Source: SHLJ01 sp041618535 (GTDB lineage Bacteria; Bacteroidota; Bacteroidia; Flavobacteriales; Flavobacteriaceae). Taken from it: a stretch of DNA of 13,715 nucleotides. The stretch lies in the NCBI GenBank assembly GCA_041618535.1, contig JBFKFP010000067.1:1-13715 (forward strand), read 5' to 3'. Shown in pieces: positions 1 to 10,400 of the stretch. Numbering within the stretch: position 1 is the stretch's first letter; the number at the start of each line of letters is the position of its first letter. The position numbers and the translations under genes are program-made. Below the pieces are notes generated by a model. It was not told the DNA's origin, did not search any database, and saw only the letters and a list, made by a program, of their open reading frames with translations.

Positions 1-902
1 ATAGCGTACACAGAATCCTCAAAATCCATATCGGCCTTTCTACAGGCAATTTTGGCTATTCCCATCCAATGCGCTCCCGGTGTGATTTTTTTGGTGGCGA
101 ACATCAAATGGCCTCGTGTAACGGAAACGTATGGATTACAATCCCAAAACTGGGCGATCTCAATCTCTTCGGAATCATCACCTTTTTCGGTGATCTCCTT
201 GCTTACCTCATAAACCTCAAGCAATTCGTCGTGAAATGCGCTTCCGGGTTCCATTGAAAACTCAGGATGCTTTACAGGTATAAACTGGGAAGCAGAATCA
301 AGGACCATCGGCCTTATCTTGTTCCAGGCAGGTTCTATCCCGTCCATATAGGCGGGAGGGGTTGGTTGCCAGCGGTACACCTCGTTGGTGTTAACCGTGA
401 ATTTAGGCATGGTCCGGGTCTCTTTGTAATTGTCGGAGTCATACCAATCGGCTATTATATCCGCAATTTTCAGTCCATAAGTCCTGGAGGCTTCGAACTC
501 TTTTAAATTTACTCGCTTCCATTCTTTATAAAGCGGATCGCGGAATTCTGTCATCATTTCCTCCGAAAAAATAAGTCGCCTGCTAACGTCCATATGAGCG
601 ATCACGGCGGCCAGTCTCAGATTGATGCTCTCATCTTCCGCTTTTGGAATCCGGGGGAGGGTTTCGATCTGTCCGTGCAGTGAATTGTATTCATCTGAAT
701 TTACAGCTATGATCTCATAAGCAGCTATATTCGGGTATACATAAATACGACTGGCAACCGGGGGTGAAAAGATGTCGTGAACCATGATCTCTGTAACGCG
801 GTCCATTCCCGCGAAAAAATCGTCTCTCCCGATTGAAATGGGTTCCTGTTCCTTACAGGAAAAAAGGGATAATGTTATGATTAAAGCAGCTAAATACTTC
901 AT
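1..902 (-). CDS. Vanadium-dependent haloperoxidase-like (PAP2 superfamily) lipoprotein, N-terminal part
   Basis: The first 300 codons are present and the gene runs off the left edge. The protein starts MKYLAALIITLSLFSCKEQE, a lipoprotein signal with lipobox LFSC and acylated Cys16, so it is probably membrane-anchored and exported. The body matches the N-terminal helical half of the Bacteroidota vanadium haloperoxidase-like family. Recognisable blocks are VHDIFSPPVASRIYVYPNIA (41-60), DNYKETR (157-163), WQPTPPAYMDGIEPAWNKIR (178-197), FWDCNPY (252-258) and the GHLMFATKKITPGAHW block (264-279). Known members bind vanadate or phosphate through a K-x6-RP, SGH and R-x-x-x-H set. Those residues would lie beyond the edge, so catalytic competence, halide choice, and peroxidase versus phosphatase activity cannot be judged. 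The start ATG overlaps the upstream stop as ATGA, which indicates translational coupling to the ASPIC lipoprotein gene. Family assignment is confident; the reaction is inferred. Confidence 0.88.
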   Translation of the reverse strand, partial: MKYLAALIITLSLFSCKEQEPISIGRDDFFAGMDRVTEIMVHDIFSPPVASRIYVYPNIAAYEIIAVNSDEYNSLHGQIETLPRIPKAEDESINLRLAAVIAHMDVSRRLIFSEEMMTEFRDPLYKEWKRVNLKEFEASRTYGLKIADIIADWYDSDNYKETRTMPKFTVNTNEVYRWQPTPPAYMDGIEPAWNKIRPMVLDSASQFIPVKHPEFSMEPGSAFHDELLEVYEVSKEITEKGDDSEEIEIAQFWDCNPYVSVTRGHLMFATKKITPGAHWMGIAKIACRKADMDFEDSVYA

Positions 903-3900
903 TTCTCTTCATTTGATTTGTTCATCTGATAAAGCTGGATTTTATCGTCGTTAAAGGTAGCTAATAAAAATGTTTTACCCCATACTTCAAGGACACTTAA
1001 ATGACGCACCGATCTTTGCATAAAATCAAGCCCGAGGGCATGTCCTGATATATATTCCTCTTCACCTTTTATAATAGCTCCGGGGAAGGAATCGAACCTG
1101 CCGTGATAGGGGGTAACTCCGAAAAAATTTCCACCGGCGAGCACCTCTTCTTTACCGTCCTTATCAAAATCATATTTAACAAAAGCAAGGATAGGTGATA
1201 GTTGCATCATGGCTGGAAATGACGTGAATTCGAAATTCCCTTCATTGTTTTTAAGATAACCGGAGCTCAATTCCTGAACATCATAAACAGTTGCATCGCT
1301 TAATCGGGAGGCCTCAAAAATATCCTTCATCGGTTTTCCCGCAAAAGCGCTGTACGACGTGAATTTCTTCCTTAGAGATACCATTTGAGCACCTAATTCA
1401 TCCAGGCCTGCTAATGGATAGTATTCTCCCTGGAACGCATTGGCAACGATGGTTTCCGTCTGGCCATCTCCATCAAAATCGCTATAATACATCCGCAAAG
1501 GTGAATTGGAGGTGGCTCTGAATTTTGAATTGGTTCCCCAATTGCCCAGCAGGTAATCCGGGTCTCCATCACGGTCAATATCGAATTCTGAAATACTCTG
1601 CCAGAGACCGTTAAGATTTTCAGCAGCTTTATTTGAAACTGTAAATTCCCCATTATTATTTTCAAGGAATTTGGGAGACATCCATTCTCCAACAACGATA
1701 AGGTCTATGTCGTCATCCATGTCAAAATCAGTCCAAATGGCATCTGTAATCATTCCAAGACCACTGAAAAGACCGGTTTGGACAGGGGAGAAAATTCCTT
1801 CATCATTATTCAGAAGATATGAATCGGGGAGTTTTCCATAATCGTTGGTCACCATTCGGTTACCTACGAAGATATCAATATCGCCGTCATCATCGTAATC
1901 ATGAGCTATCACAACGGAAGCGTTTTCATACAACCCGGGTACTTCATATTTAACAAGGCCATCCCTTTCCTGTATATAGTAGCTGTCTAACAATGCCGGA
2001 GCTTTTCCAAAGAAATCGGCCCCTCCGGACCCCACAAAGAGGTCTTGTTTACTGTCACCGTTCAGATCGGTGATAAGGGCGGAAACATCCTCCTTTAAGG
2101 AGTCGTTCACAATCGCAGGAATTTTAGTTTCCTGAAAAACGCTGTCCTTCTGAAGATAAACTCTTGAGGACCTGAATTTTGAGCTTCCGAAGAAAATATC
2201 CTGGCGGCCGTCATCATTAAGGTCACCGATAGCGAATGCCGGGCCAGAGCTAGACATTTGATAGGGGATAAGCTTTTGCCTATTAAAATCGAGATAGCGG
2301 TCTTCCTCATGGATGAAATTCAATCCTATGGCCTCAGGTTCGATCGGCTCAAAAACCCGGTCCTGCTCAGTAGACATATCAGCGATAAATGGTTTGGTAC
2401 TCTCAGGACCAATAAAAAGGGTTTGATTTGTATTTATATTTTGAACAAGCTGACAGGTATTGTCAGGCCATATTATCTTCAATGAGTCAACAATACCCAC
2501 ATCGCCATATCCAAAATGGATCAATGGCTCGGAACTCGCCTGGAAACCCCTCACTGTGTACAATTCCTTGTACTGTTTTTTACCTTGGTGATAGGAAATG
2601 GCTTTCGTGCCTATTCCAAAGGGATTTTTATCGGAATACCTGAACTTTATTTTGAGAAAATTCTTCTTTCCGTCGGTTTTGTTTTCAAGGAGGGAGGCCG
2701 GACTATTGAGGTTGTTGATTACAAGGTCGAGATCTCCGTCATTATCAAGATCTGCAAAGGCTGTGGCGCCGGAAACCAGGGTGTCTTTAGCTATCCATTT
2801 CCCGGAACGATCGGTGAATCTGAGATCAGGACCTCCTTCAAAGATGTAATTATGTACCTTCCCGGCCGGCATGAGGTCCAGGGCCTCTTTGTCAACTAGC
2901 TTGGTATCACTGATCTTGTCCTGGATCATATCGCTGGACACAAAACGAATAAAATCCAGGTCGTTCGGTCGCTTGGGAATCCCGTTAGACACAAAAATAT
3001 CCTGGATACCATCCTGGTTGAAATCCTCTATCAGCGTACTCCAGCTCCAGTCGGTTGCAGCCACCCCGCTGTAAAGGGCCGTTTCCATAAATCCGTTATT
3101 TCGGCCATTGACGTATAGCATATTCCGCGTGAACTGGTAATGGTAGCCGTAGCCTTCGGTACGCATTCTGAGGGTTTGAATGTTATCATCTCCTTCTGAA
3201 GCTTTTAGAACTGACTCCTCTTCCGGAAGCATATCGAGGGCCATAAGATCAGGCCAGCCGTCGTTGTTTATATCGGCCACATCGCTTCCCATCGTAAACC
3301 TGGAAGTATGACCGAAATAATCTTTCAGTGACTCCTTAAAGGTCCCATCACCCTGGTTGAGGTAATAATAGTCGTCTTCATGAAAATCATTTCCAACGTA
3401 TATATCGGGCCAGCCATCCTGGTTGAAATCGGCTATGGCCACCCCAAGTCCGTAACCGTTGATTCCGCCATAGATTCCGGCTTCTTCACTCACATCGGTA
3501 AAGGAGCCATTATCATTCCTCATCAGCCGGTCGCCGGTTTCATATGACCTGTCATAACGCAGGGAGGCTTTTCCGAATGAATTCTGGGTATGAACAGCAT
3601 GATTCAGAATAAACAGGTCGAGATCACCATCCTTATCATAATCGAGGAAGGCGGTAGAAGAGCTGAAGGTGTCAAGGTCCAGTCCATATTCCCGTGAACG
3701 TTCGCTAAATGTTAGGTCACCGTTATTGATGTAAAGCTCGTTATGACCATCAAAACCGTTAATCCCGACTACTGCGCTAACATATATGTCGAGCAGGCCG
3801 TCATGGTTTATATCAACCATAACTGCCCCTGTTTGCCAGTCGCTGTTGCCCTGGACACCTGCAGTTTCCGAAATTTCCTCGAAGTTGAGATCGCCCTTGT

Positions 3901-4189
3901 TCAGGAATAATTTATTACTGCCCTGGTTAGCACTGAAGAAAATATCTGGCAGGCTGTCGTTATTGATATCACCAACAGCCAATCCGCCCCCATTGTAGAA
4001 ATACAGGTAATCCAGGATATTCAGATCATCGGTTTCCTCAACGGTATTTTCAAATTTCAGATTCGATTTTTCCGGGGACACATAGCGAAACAGGTCACCT
4101 TCCTTGTCCTTACAGCTGGAGAGTATAACACATGAAACAAGGATGAAAACCGCCTTATTTATTAAGCGAATAAATCCTGGGCTTATCAT
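899..4189 (-). CDS. VCBS/FG-GAP repeat lipoprotein with central ASPIC/UnbV domain (paralog 3 of 3 in operon order)
   Basis: A predicted surface lipoprotein of 1,096 residues. I chose the ATG at 4189, not the upstream in-frame ATG at 4282. From 4189 the protein begins MISPGFIRLINKAVF and reaches lipobox LSSC (Cys26) as a normal signal peptide, and AGGA lies 7 nt upstream; the longer form would bury the signal. Numbered from this start, seven Asp-rich loops start at about 74, 126, 183, 254, 306, 389 and 480. An ASPIC/UnbV domain spans about 510-590 (GIGTK, RGFQASS, HFGYG, IIWPD). Seven more loops start at about 656, 708, 764, 821, 870, 904 and 1007. Such loops bind Ca2+ in integrin-like propellers, and CRTAC1 has the same ASPIC/UnbV domain. 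Some loops are degenerate (DFDMDDDID, DFDGDGQTE). The gene overlaps its upstream neighbour by 35 nt and the haloperoxidase-like gene by 4 nt. Ligand and function are unknown; binding or scaffolding is inferred. Confidence 0.93.
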   Translation of the reverse strand: MISPGFIRLINKAVFILVSCVILSSCKDKEGDLFRYVSPEKSNLKFENTVEETDDLNILDYLYFYNGGGLAVGDINNDSLPDIFFSANQGSNKLFLNKGDLNFEEISETAGVQGNSDWQTGAVMVDINHDGLLDIYVSAVVGINGFDGHNELYINNGDLTFSERSREYGLDLDTFSSSTAFLDYDKDGDLDLFILNHAVHTQNSFGKASLRYDRSYETGDRLMRNDNGSFTDVSEEAGIYGGINGYGLGVAIADFNQDGWPDIYVGNDFHEDDYYYLNQGDGTFKESLKDYFGHTSRFTMGSDVADINNDGWPDLMALDMLPEEESVLKASEGDDNIQTLRMRTEGYGYHYQFTRNMLYVNGRNNGFMETALYSGVAATDWSWSTLIEDFNQDGIQDIFVSNGIPKRPNDLDFIRFVSSDMIQDKISDTKLVDKEALDLMPAGKVHNYIFEGGPDLRFTDRSGKWIAKDTLVSGATAFADLDNDGDLDLVINNLNSPASLLENKTDGKKNFLKIKFRYSDKNPFGIGTKAISYHQGKKQYKELYTVRGFQASSEPLIHFGYGDVGIVDSLKIIWPDNTCQLVQNINTNQTLFIGPESTKPFIADMSTEQDRVFEPIEPEAIGLNFIHEEDRYLDFNRQKLIPYQMSSSGPAFAIGDLNDDGRQDIFFGSSKFRSSRVYLQKDSVFQETKIPAIVNDSLKEDVSALITDLNGDSKQDLFVGSGGADFFGKAPALLDSYYIQERDGLVKYEVPGLYENASVVIAHDYDDDGDIDIFVGNRMVTNDYGKLPDSYLLNNDEGIFSPVQTGLFSGLGMITDAIWTDFDMDDDIDLIVVGEWMSPKFLENNNGEFTVSNKAAENLNGLWQSISEFDIDRDGDPDYLLGNWGTNSKFRATSNSPLRMYYSDFDGDGQTETIVANAFQGEYYPLAGLDELGAQMVSLRKKFTSYSAFAGKPMKDIFEASRLSDATVYDVQELSSGYLKNNEGNFEFTSFPAMMQLSPILAFVKYDFDKDGKEEVLAGGNFFGVTPYHGRFDSFPGAIIKGEEEYISGHALGLDFMQRSVRHLSVLEVWGKTFLLATFNDDKIQLYQMNKSNEEK

Positions 4190-7100
4190 TATTGATTCCT
4201 GATATGATATAGGCATTTTGATTTTTGTCTTTGAACAGCTTGAGGTGTTTAATTTCTCCTTTAATAAAAAGGCCGGTCTCATCGTAATTCTTCCACTTAA
4301 AATTCAAATTTCCGTCATTTATGAGGACGGTGCCGTAATTCGAATCCTGCCTTGAATACTGCGGTTTGAACTCATAGTTGTTTCCTCCCATCACAAGATC
4401 CAGATGACCATCGCTATTGATGTCTGCACACGCAATCCCACACAAACAGGAAAGCTGGGCCTGTGGTGGCAATTCCACCAGAGTGAATTTCCCATTGCCT
4501 TCGTTAATAGCTATGGAAGACGCAGAGTACCTGACTTCCTTCATTATAGTGTTTGTCAGGACCTCTTCACTAAACAGATCCTGAATGGTTTTGCTGGCAT
4601 ATTCCGATGCCTTTAAATTCTTCTTTTTTAGTGAGACCATCTGGTTAAGAATTTCCCGCTTCTGATGCAAAGGATAATCTTTCCCATTGATCGATTGCGT
4701 CATGACCTGTTCAATGGTCCCGTTATTATCAAAGTCGTTAATCCACATTTTAAGCGGGTTATCCTTACCCGGTCTGTAATGAATGTTTTTCCCATGGTTG
4801 CCAAGGATGAGATCGGGATCTCCGTCTCCATCCAGGTCGGCTGCCTCGACCGTAAGCCACCAGCCGGTGAACTCATCCAGGTCGCAATCCCATTTGTTCA
4901 ACCGTCGCCCGTTATTCAAATAAACAACCGGAGATCCCCATTCGGAGACCGTCACCAGGTCGGCCAGGTCATCATTATTTATGTCGGCCCAGGTGCCTGA
5001 AGTTACCATGCCTGCATTTTTCAGTTCGAATGCTATGCGTTCAGTGGAATCCTTGAAAGAACCATCCCCCTGATTTTCCAGGAAAAGATGAGTTGGATCA
5101 ATTCCATATACGCCTACCACACTTCTCGAAGTGATTACCACATCCATATCACCGTCCCCGTCATAGTCATTGGGCAATATCGCGGAAACGTTGTGCCTGG
5201 TTGATGGAATTTCCTGGTCAGATTTTGAAAAGACACCCTTCCCATTGTTTAAATAAAGGCGATTCTTAAAGTACCGGTCCTTCTCCACCTCATTTCCGCC
5301 AGATCCTACGAGCAAGTCGAGGTCTCCGTCCGAATCGGCATCTAAAAAAGCCGCTGCGGTGTCTTCAAATAATAAATCATCATTGAATACGGGAGAAATA
5401 AAAAGTTCCAATTCACCCCCTCCGAGGTGCAGGTAAATCGCTGAAGCCTGGCCTGAAGCCCCCCCAACAAATACATCTTCATTGCCGTCACCGTTCACAT
5501 CGCCAACGGCAAGGGCCGGCCCCTCCTGGGATAGCAATTGGTTAATTAGGCCTTCATAATCGAAGTCGTTATAAGGATTTTCGGCATGTGCAACAAGCTC
5601 TTCATTACTCAGCTCATTTAAGAGTTTAGGCTGCTCTTTTGCTTTGGGCAACTGAAAGTTTAGGGTTGCATCGGCCTGTTTGAGAACAGTCGTCTCATTG
5701 ACCCGAAGGGCTGTTAATTTAGAAAATTTATCATCAGGCCAGATCACGTGCAGTGAATCTATTTGCCCTGCTTTCCCGAGGCCAATGGTCATATCGTATT
5801 CCATGGAGGACTGAAAGCCCCGAAACGGGACAAGTTCCTGCATCACCACATGATCATCGTAATAAAGTTTAATTTTTGTGCCAATGGCGAACGGATTTTT
5901 ATCGCTACCCTCAAATTTCAGCTTAATGAAATTATTCCCGGTTTGTTCCCTGCTGTTATTCCGGTAAACAAATGCCTGCATATTGACGTTGTTCACTACC
6001 AGGTCGAGGTCGCCGTCGTTGTCAAGATCTCCATATGCCGCACCGTTGGACATGGAAGGGATACCCAGCCCCCATTCTTCGGCTTTGTTATCGAAAGTGA
6101 GGTCTTTATTGTTTCTGAAGGCATAGTTAGGAAGGGGAACAGTAGGCATTTTCTCGATTATGGAGTCTATGGCCTCCTTTTTACCGGTCAGTGCCATGTC
6201 CTGTATGATCTCGTTGGCGAAGAAATCCATGAAATCAAGATCGGTCAGGTCATGATAGATCCCGTTGGCAACAAAAATATCCCTGTAACCGTCATTGTCC
6301 ATGTCGAACATCAAAGTTGACCAACTCCAGTCTGTGGCAGACACACCGCTGAAATAGGCGATTTCGGAAAATGAGCCATTACCATTGTTCAGCTGTAGGG
6401 TGTTCTGAATATACTGCTGGTAGAAGTCTTTGCTTTGCTTGAGCCGGAAGACATTATAACCTTCAAACTCCATTACGGATTTAATCCTCTGATCTTCCTC
6501 GGGAAGCATGTCGGTAACAAAAATATCACCCAACCCATCATTATTGATATCGGCAACATCAACACCCATGGCTGAAAGCGTCAGATGTGAAGCCCAATTC
6601 TTAATATCTTCGGTAAAGGTGCCGTCCTGGTTGTTTATGTAGAGGTAATCCCTTTCGTAAAAATCGTTGGTAATATATATATCCGGATAAAGATCCTCGT
6701 TGATGTCAGTGATCAAAACACTCAGCCCGAAACCAATTAAACTGCCGTAGATTCCAGCCTCGTTGCTGACATCTGTGAAATATCCATCATCGTTGCGGAG
6801 CAGCATATCTCCTGGACCTGAGAAAATTTCAGGGACATCCCAGTCCTCTGCCCTTAATCCTCGCTGGTCGGCATAACCCAAACTCGTAACGGGGATATTG
6901 CTGTTGTTAAGAATATAAGCGTCCAGGTCCCCATCCTTATCATAATCAAAAAAGGAAGCATGAATGGAAAAGCCTGTCCTTGCCAGGTTATATTCCTCAG
7001 CTTTTTCTGAAAAGGTAAGATCCCCGTTATTGATATAAAGCTCATTATCATGGTTGTTTCCTTCCATATGCCCTGCATGACTGACGTAGATGTCAAGAAA

Positions 7101-7493
7101 CCCATCATTATTGATATCGACCATGTTGACCCCTGTAGACCATGGCTTATTACCCTCAATTCCTGCACTTGCCGAGATATCCTCAAACTTAAAATCACCT
7201 TTATTCAGGAAGAGCCTGTTCGCCTTCATATTGGCTGAAAAAAATATATCTGACAGTCCGTCGTTGTTGATGTCACCTATTGCCACACCACCGCCGTTAT
7301 AGAAATTCCGGTAATTAAAAATGTTGAAATTCTTTTGGTTTTCAAGAGCATTTTTAAAATCTATCCCGGTTTCTGAAGGGGGTAATTCCGTAAACAGGGT
7401 CTCCTTAACAGACCTTTCCTTCTTGACCTCTTCCTCGCATGAAAAAACCAGGATTAAGGCTACAATAAAGATTGATTGATATAAATATTTCAT
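4155..7493 (-). CDS. VCBS/FG-GAP repeat lipoprotein with central ASPIC/UnbV domain (paralog 2 of 3)
   Basis: A 1,112-residue predicted exported lipoprotein. The N-terminus MKYLYQSIFIVALILVFSCE has lipobox VFSC with Cys19, followed by acidic EEEV, as in lipoproteins sent to the cell surface in this phylum. Asp-rich Ca-binding-type loops start at about 74, 126, 183, 263, 315, 397 and 489, then at 665, 718, 776, 837, 886, 920 and 1024. Between the two sets lies an ASPIC/UnbV domain (about 520-600: AIGTKIKLYY, RGFQSS, VIWPDD). The family signatures NFYNGGGVAIGDINNDG, DMLPEE and SGVSATDWSWS are clear. It starts 5 nt after the stop of the preceding paralog, and its 3' end overlaps the next by 35 nt, so the three are almost certainly cotranscribed. 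One oddity is a Cys cluster, C-x-C-x3-C at 1016-1022, which the other two paralogs lack. The role is unknown; extracellular Ca-dependent binding is inferred from the family. Confidence 0.94.
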   Translation of the reverse strand: MKYLYQSIFIVALILVFSCEEEVKKERSVKETLFTELPPSETGIDFKNALENQKNFNIFNYRNFYNGGGVAIGDINNDGLSDIFFSANMKANRLFLNKGDFKFEDISASAGIEGNKPWSTGVNMVDINNDGFLDIYVSHAGHMEGNNHDNELYINNGDLTFSEKAEEYNLARTGFSIHASFFDYDKDGDLDAYILNNSNIPVTSLGYADQRGLRAEDWDVPEIFSGPGDMLLRNDDGYFTDVSNEAGIYGSLIGFGLSVLITDINEDLYPDIYITNDFYERDYLYINNQDGTFTEDIKNWASHLTLSAMGVDVADINNDGLGDIFVTDMLPEEDQRIKSVMEFEGYNVFRLKQSKDFYQQYIQNTLQLNNGNGSFSEIAYFSGVSATDWSWSTLMFDMDNDGYRDIFVANGIYHDLTDLDFMDFFANEIIQDMALTGKKEAIDSIIEKMPTVPLPNYAFRNNKDLTFDNKAEEWGLGIPSMSNGAAYGDLDNDGDLDLVVNNVNMQAFVYRNNSREQTGNNFIKLKFEGSDKNPFAIGTKIKLYYDDHVVMQELVPFRGFQSSMEYDMTIGLGKAGQIDSLHVIWPDDKFSKLTALRVNETTVLKQADATLNFQLPKAKEQPKLLNELSNEELVAHAENPYNDFDYEGLINQLLSQEGPALAVGDVNGDGNEDVFVGGASGQASAIYLHLGGGELELFISPVFNDDLLFEDTAAAFLDADSDGDLDLLVGSGGNEVEKDRYFKNRLYLNNGKGVFSKSDQEIPSTRHNVSAILPNDYDGDGDMDVVITSRSVVGVYGIDPTHLFLENQGDGSFKDSTERIAFELKNAGMVTSGTWADINNDDLADLVTVSEWGSPVVYLNNGRRLNKWDCDLDEFTGWWLTVEAADLDGDGDPDLILGNHGKNIHYRPGKDNPLKMWINDFDNNGTIEQVMTQSINGKDYPLHQKREILNQMVSLKKKNLKASEYASKTIQDLFSEEVLTNTIMKEVRYSASSIAINEGNGKFTLVELPPQAQLSCLCGIACADINSDGHLDLVMGGNNYEFKPQYSRQDSNYGTVLINDGNLNFKWKNYDETGLFIKGEIKHLKLFKDKNQNAYIISGINNDKPRIYSLNK

Positions 7494-7498
7494 TGATC

Positions 7499-10400
7499 TT
7501 ATCGGTTTAATTTAAGGAACCGAACCGTATTGTTATTTCTTCCAAATAATAAATATGAGTCTTCTCCAATCCTGATAAATTCTGAATCCTGAATAACTCC
7601 GTCCAGGTTGATTTTAAGGCTGTCAGAAGGCTTGAATCCCCCCTTTTGGTCGTTGATTAGAAGCTCCCCGTGAGAGGCGTCTAATCTACTCAATTGGGTA
7701 CTAATTTCATAATTATTGCCTGTTAAAAGTAAGTCATCAAAGCGATCATTATTAAAATCATAGATCACTATGTTTTGGACGGATGAGACTTGTGCCATAA
7801 ACGGTAATTCCTTTTTGTAAAAACCGCCCTGGCCATCATTAAGGAAATAACAGCTGGCCAGTTCATAAACCGCTTTACGATCTGCTTTTTCAAGGTTTTC
7901 CTTTCCAAAAACCTCTTCCAGGGATGCCTGGGCGAAAGCCTTGTAAGAAAGAAACTCCTTGTTGATAAATGGCATTTGCTTGGCCAGGTCTTCCTTTGAA
8001 GAGAAAGGTGTTTCCACGCCCTGTGAGAAGTAGGTTACCAGTGGTTCTTTCCTGCCATTATTGTTGAAGTCATAGCTGTATAAATTCACCGGTTCTTCAG
8101 GAGACGCATTTAGTCTCGTGTTCAGCCCCCAGTTGCCTCCAATAAGGTCGAGGTCACCATCCCGGTCAATATCATGAACCCGGACAGTATTCCACCAGCC
8201 ATGGGTATTATCCAATCCTGTTTGTGTTTCGGAGATAAAACCATTTTCACTTCCATAAAAGACCGTAATTGGCATCCAGTAGCCGGCAACGATCATATCC
8301 TGATACTGGTCCGAATTCAGATCAGCAAAATCAACATCCTTAACATTACCAATGCTTGCGAATTCCGGAGCAATAGCCTTTGTTCGATCTGAAAATTGAC
8401 CTTTTCCGTCGTTGACAAGTAAATATTGCCTGGGGGTCTTTCCAAATTCCAGATCTATGCAATCTGAGATGATACAAATATCCAGATCCCCGTCTTTGTC
8501 GAAGTCAGCAGCCCTGACCCCTGAGGCATTAACCTCAATTCCATGAAAGATATCTGACTCGTAAATAAGACTCCCGAGATCGTTCCGGTAAAATCTCGGC
8601 TTCAGGGTTTCTCCAGACATGAATTCGTTTCCGCCGCTTACAACAACCAGGTCGAGGTCTCCGTCATTATCAAAATCACCGAATTCCGCTGCCAGGTCCT
8701 CATTTGTGCTAAAAGGTAAAAAGGGATCATTTATTGGTTCAAACCCGCCATCGCTTAACTGTATGTAAAGAGATGACGCCTGTCCTTTGGGGCCACAGAA
8801 AAAAATGTCCTGGAGGCCGTCACCATTTATATCCCCGATTTCAAGATCCGGCCCGAAGTTAGAGGAGGCAAAAGGAATTAAAGGATCGCGATTAAATTCT
8901 ATCGGGCTGTTATCCCGATGCTGTATTTTGATAATGCTGTCTGTATGAGTTAATGTATGTATCCTTTGAATATTCACGGGCTTGGTTTTTGCCGACGAAG
9001 AATATTCAATGGTTAACAAGGTATCGACGGGAAGGTCATACATTAAAGTCTGAGCACCGTCTGGCCATTCTATACGCAGGGAATCCACAGCACTTGCCTG
9101 CCCTAAACCGAAATGCAGTTTATGACTAACAGATGAGAGATATCCGCGGCTGACATAATGTTCCTTGAACTGGGAATTCCCATCAGAGAAAAGATATATC
9201 TTGGAACCTATCGCCGACCTGTTGCTGCCCTTACCCTCCAGCCTTAGCTGAATGTAGTGGTTTGGCCTGTCATGATCTAAACCCCGATTTTCAAGCACAT
9301 AGGCTTTTTCATTCACGTTGTTAACAACCAGGTCGAGATCGCCATCGTTATCAAGATCGGAATAAACTGAACCGTTGCTGAAAGAGGGTTTTCCCTTTAT
9401 CCATTTACTACTTACATCTTCAAATCGATTCCCGTCAATGTTTCTAAAGAAGTAATTGATCGTTTTTTTCTCCGGAAGCCGGTCTATGAATTTCTGGTCC
9501 TCTTTGCTCAGGCCGCTTTCGATTTTCTTCTGAATCGATTCATTTGCAATGAAATTGATGAAATCCATATCATTAGTAGCCCCCAAAATACCATTCGATA
9601 TAAATATGTCATTCAACCCGTCGTTGTCAAAATCGGCCAGGAGCGGACTCCATGACCATTCCGTGGCTGCGATACCGCTGAGGTGAGCGGTCTCGGAAAA
9701 GGATAGTTCTCCGCGATTAAGGTGAAGAGTATTTTGCATGAACTGCGGGGCATATCCGTTTTTAAGGTAATTGGTATAGATCTGGTAATTGTATTCAAGG
9801 GCCGAGGTTTTATATGTTTCCAGGTCTTCAGGCAGCATGTCAACTGAAAGAATATCCGGAAGCATATCGTTATTGACATCGGCAATGTCGTTACCCATGG
9901 AAAAATGAGTGGTATGCCCAAGTGAAGATATATCTTGGGAGATTATTTCAGAGAATGTTCCGTCTGTATTATTTATATACAGGTAATCGTTCTCGAAAAA
10001 GTCGTTACCAACATATATATCGGGGAAACTGTCGCCGTTGATATCGGACACCGATAGCCCGAGACCATAACCGATTTCACCCTGGAAAATCCCTGCCTTA
10101 AATGAAATATCGATGAATTTACCATCCAGGTTTTCAAACAACTTGTCACCGGCTTTCAGATCGATTTGTTCCCTTTTGCTTCCCCGGCCATAGCTTCGGT
10201 TGGGATGCACCGAATGGTTCAGTAAGAAAAGATCAAGGTCGCCATCCCTGTCAAAATCAAAAAAACTGGCCTGGGTGGAAAATGCCGATATATCCAGCAG
10301 GTATTGGGAAGATTGTTCCTTGAATGTAGGGATTTTATTTTCGTTAAGGCCCTGGTTGACAAATAATAAGTTATGGCCTTTGACATTTCTGTAATCACCT

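Noticed and set aside
69..506. Short plus-strand open frames at the left end.
   Set aside because: They are antisense to the haloperoxidase-like gene, whose minus-strand frame is continuous from 902 to the edge with clear family motifs.
4190..4282. Longer N-terminus for the third ASPIC lipoprotein, starting at 4282.
   Set aside because: It would put 31 polar residues ahead of a complete lipoprotein signal and lengthen the overlap with the upstream gene to 128 nt. The ATG at 4189 has an AGGA at good spacing.
5763..6320. A 185-codon plus-strand open frame, and other plus-strand frames throughout the window.
   Set aside because: They lie opposite strongly conserved coding sequence, show no recognisable family or start signals, and arise from antisense reading of the repeated Asp codons.
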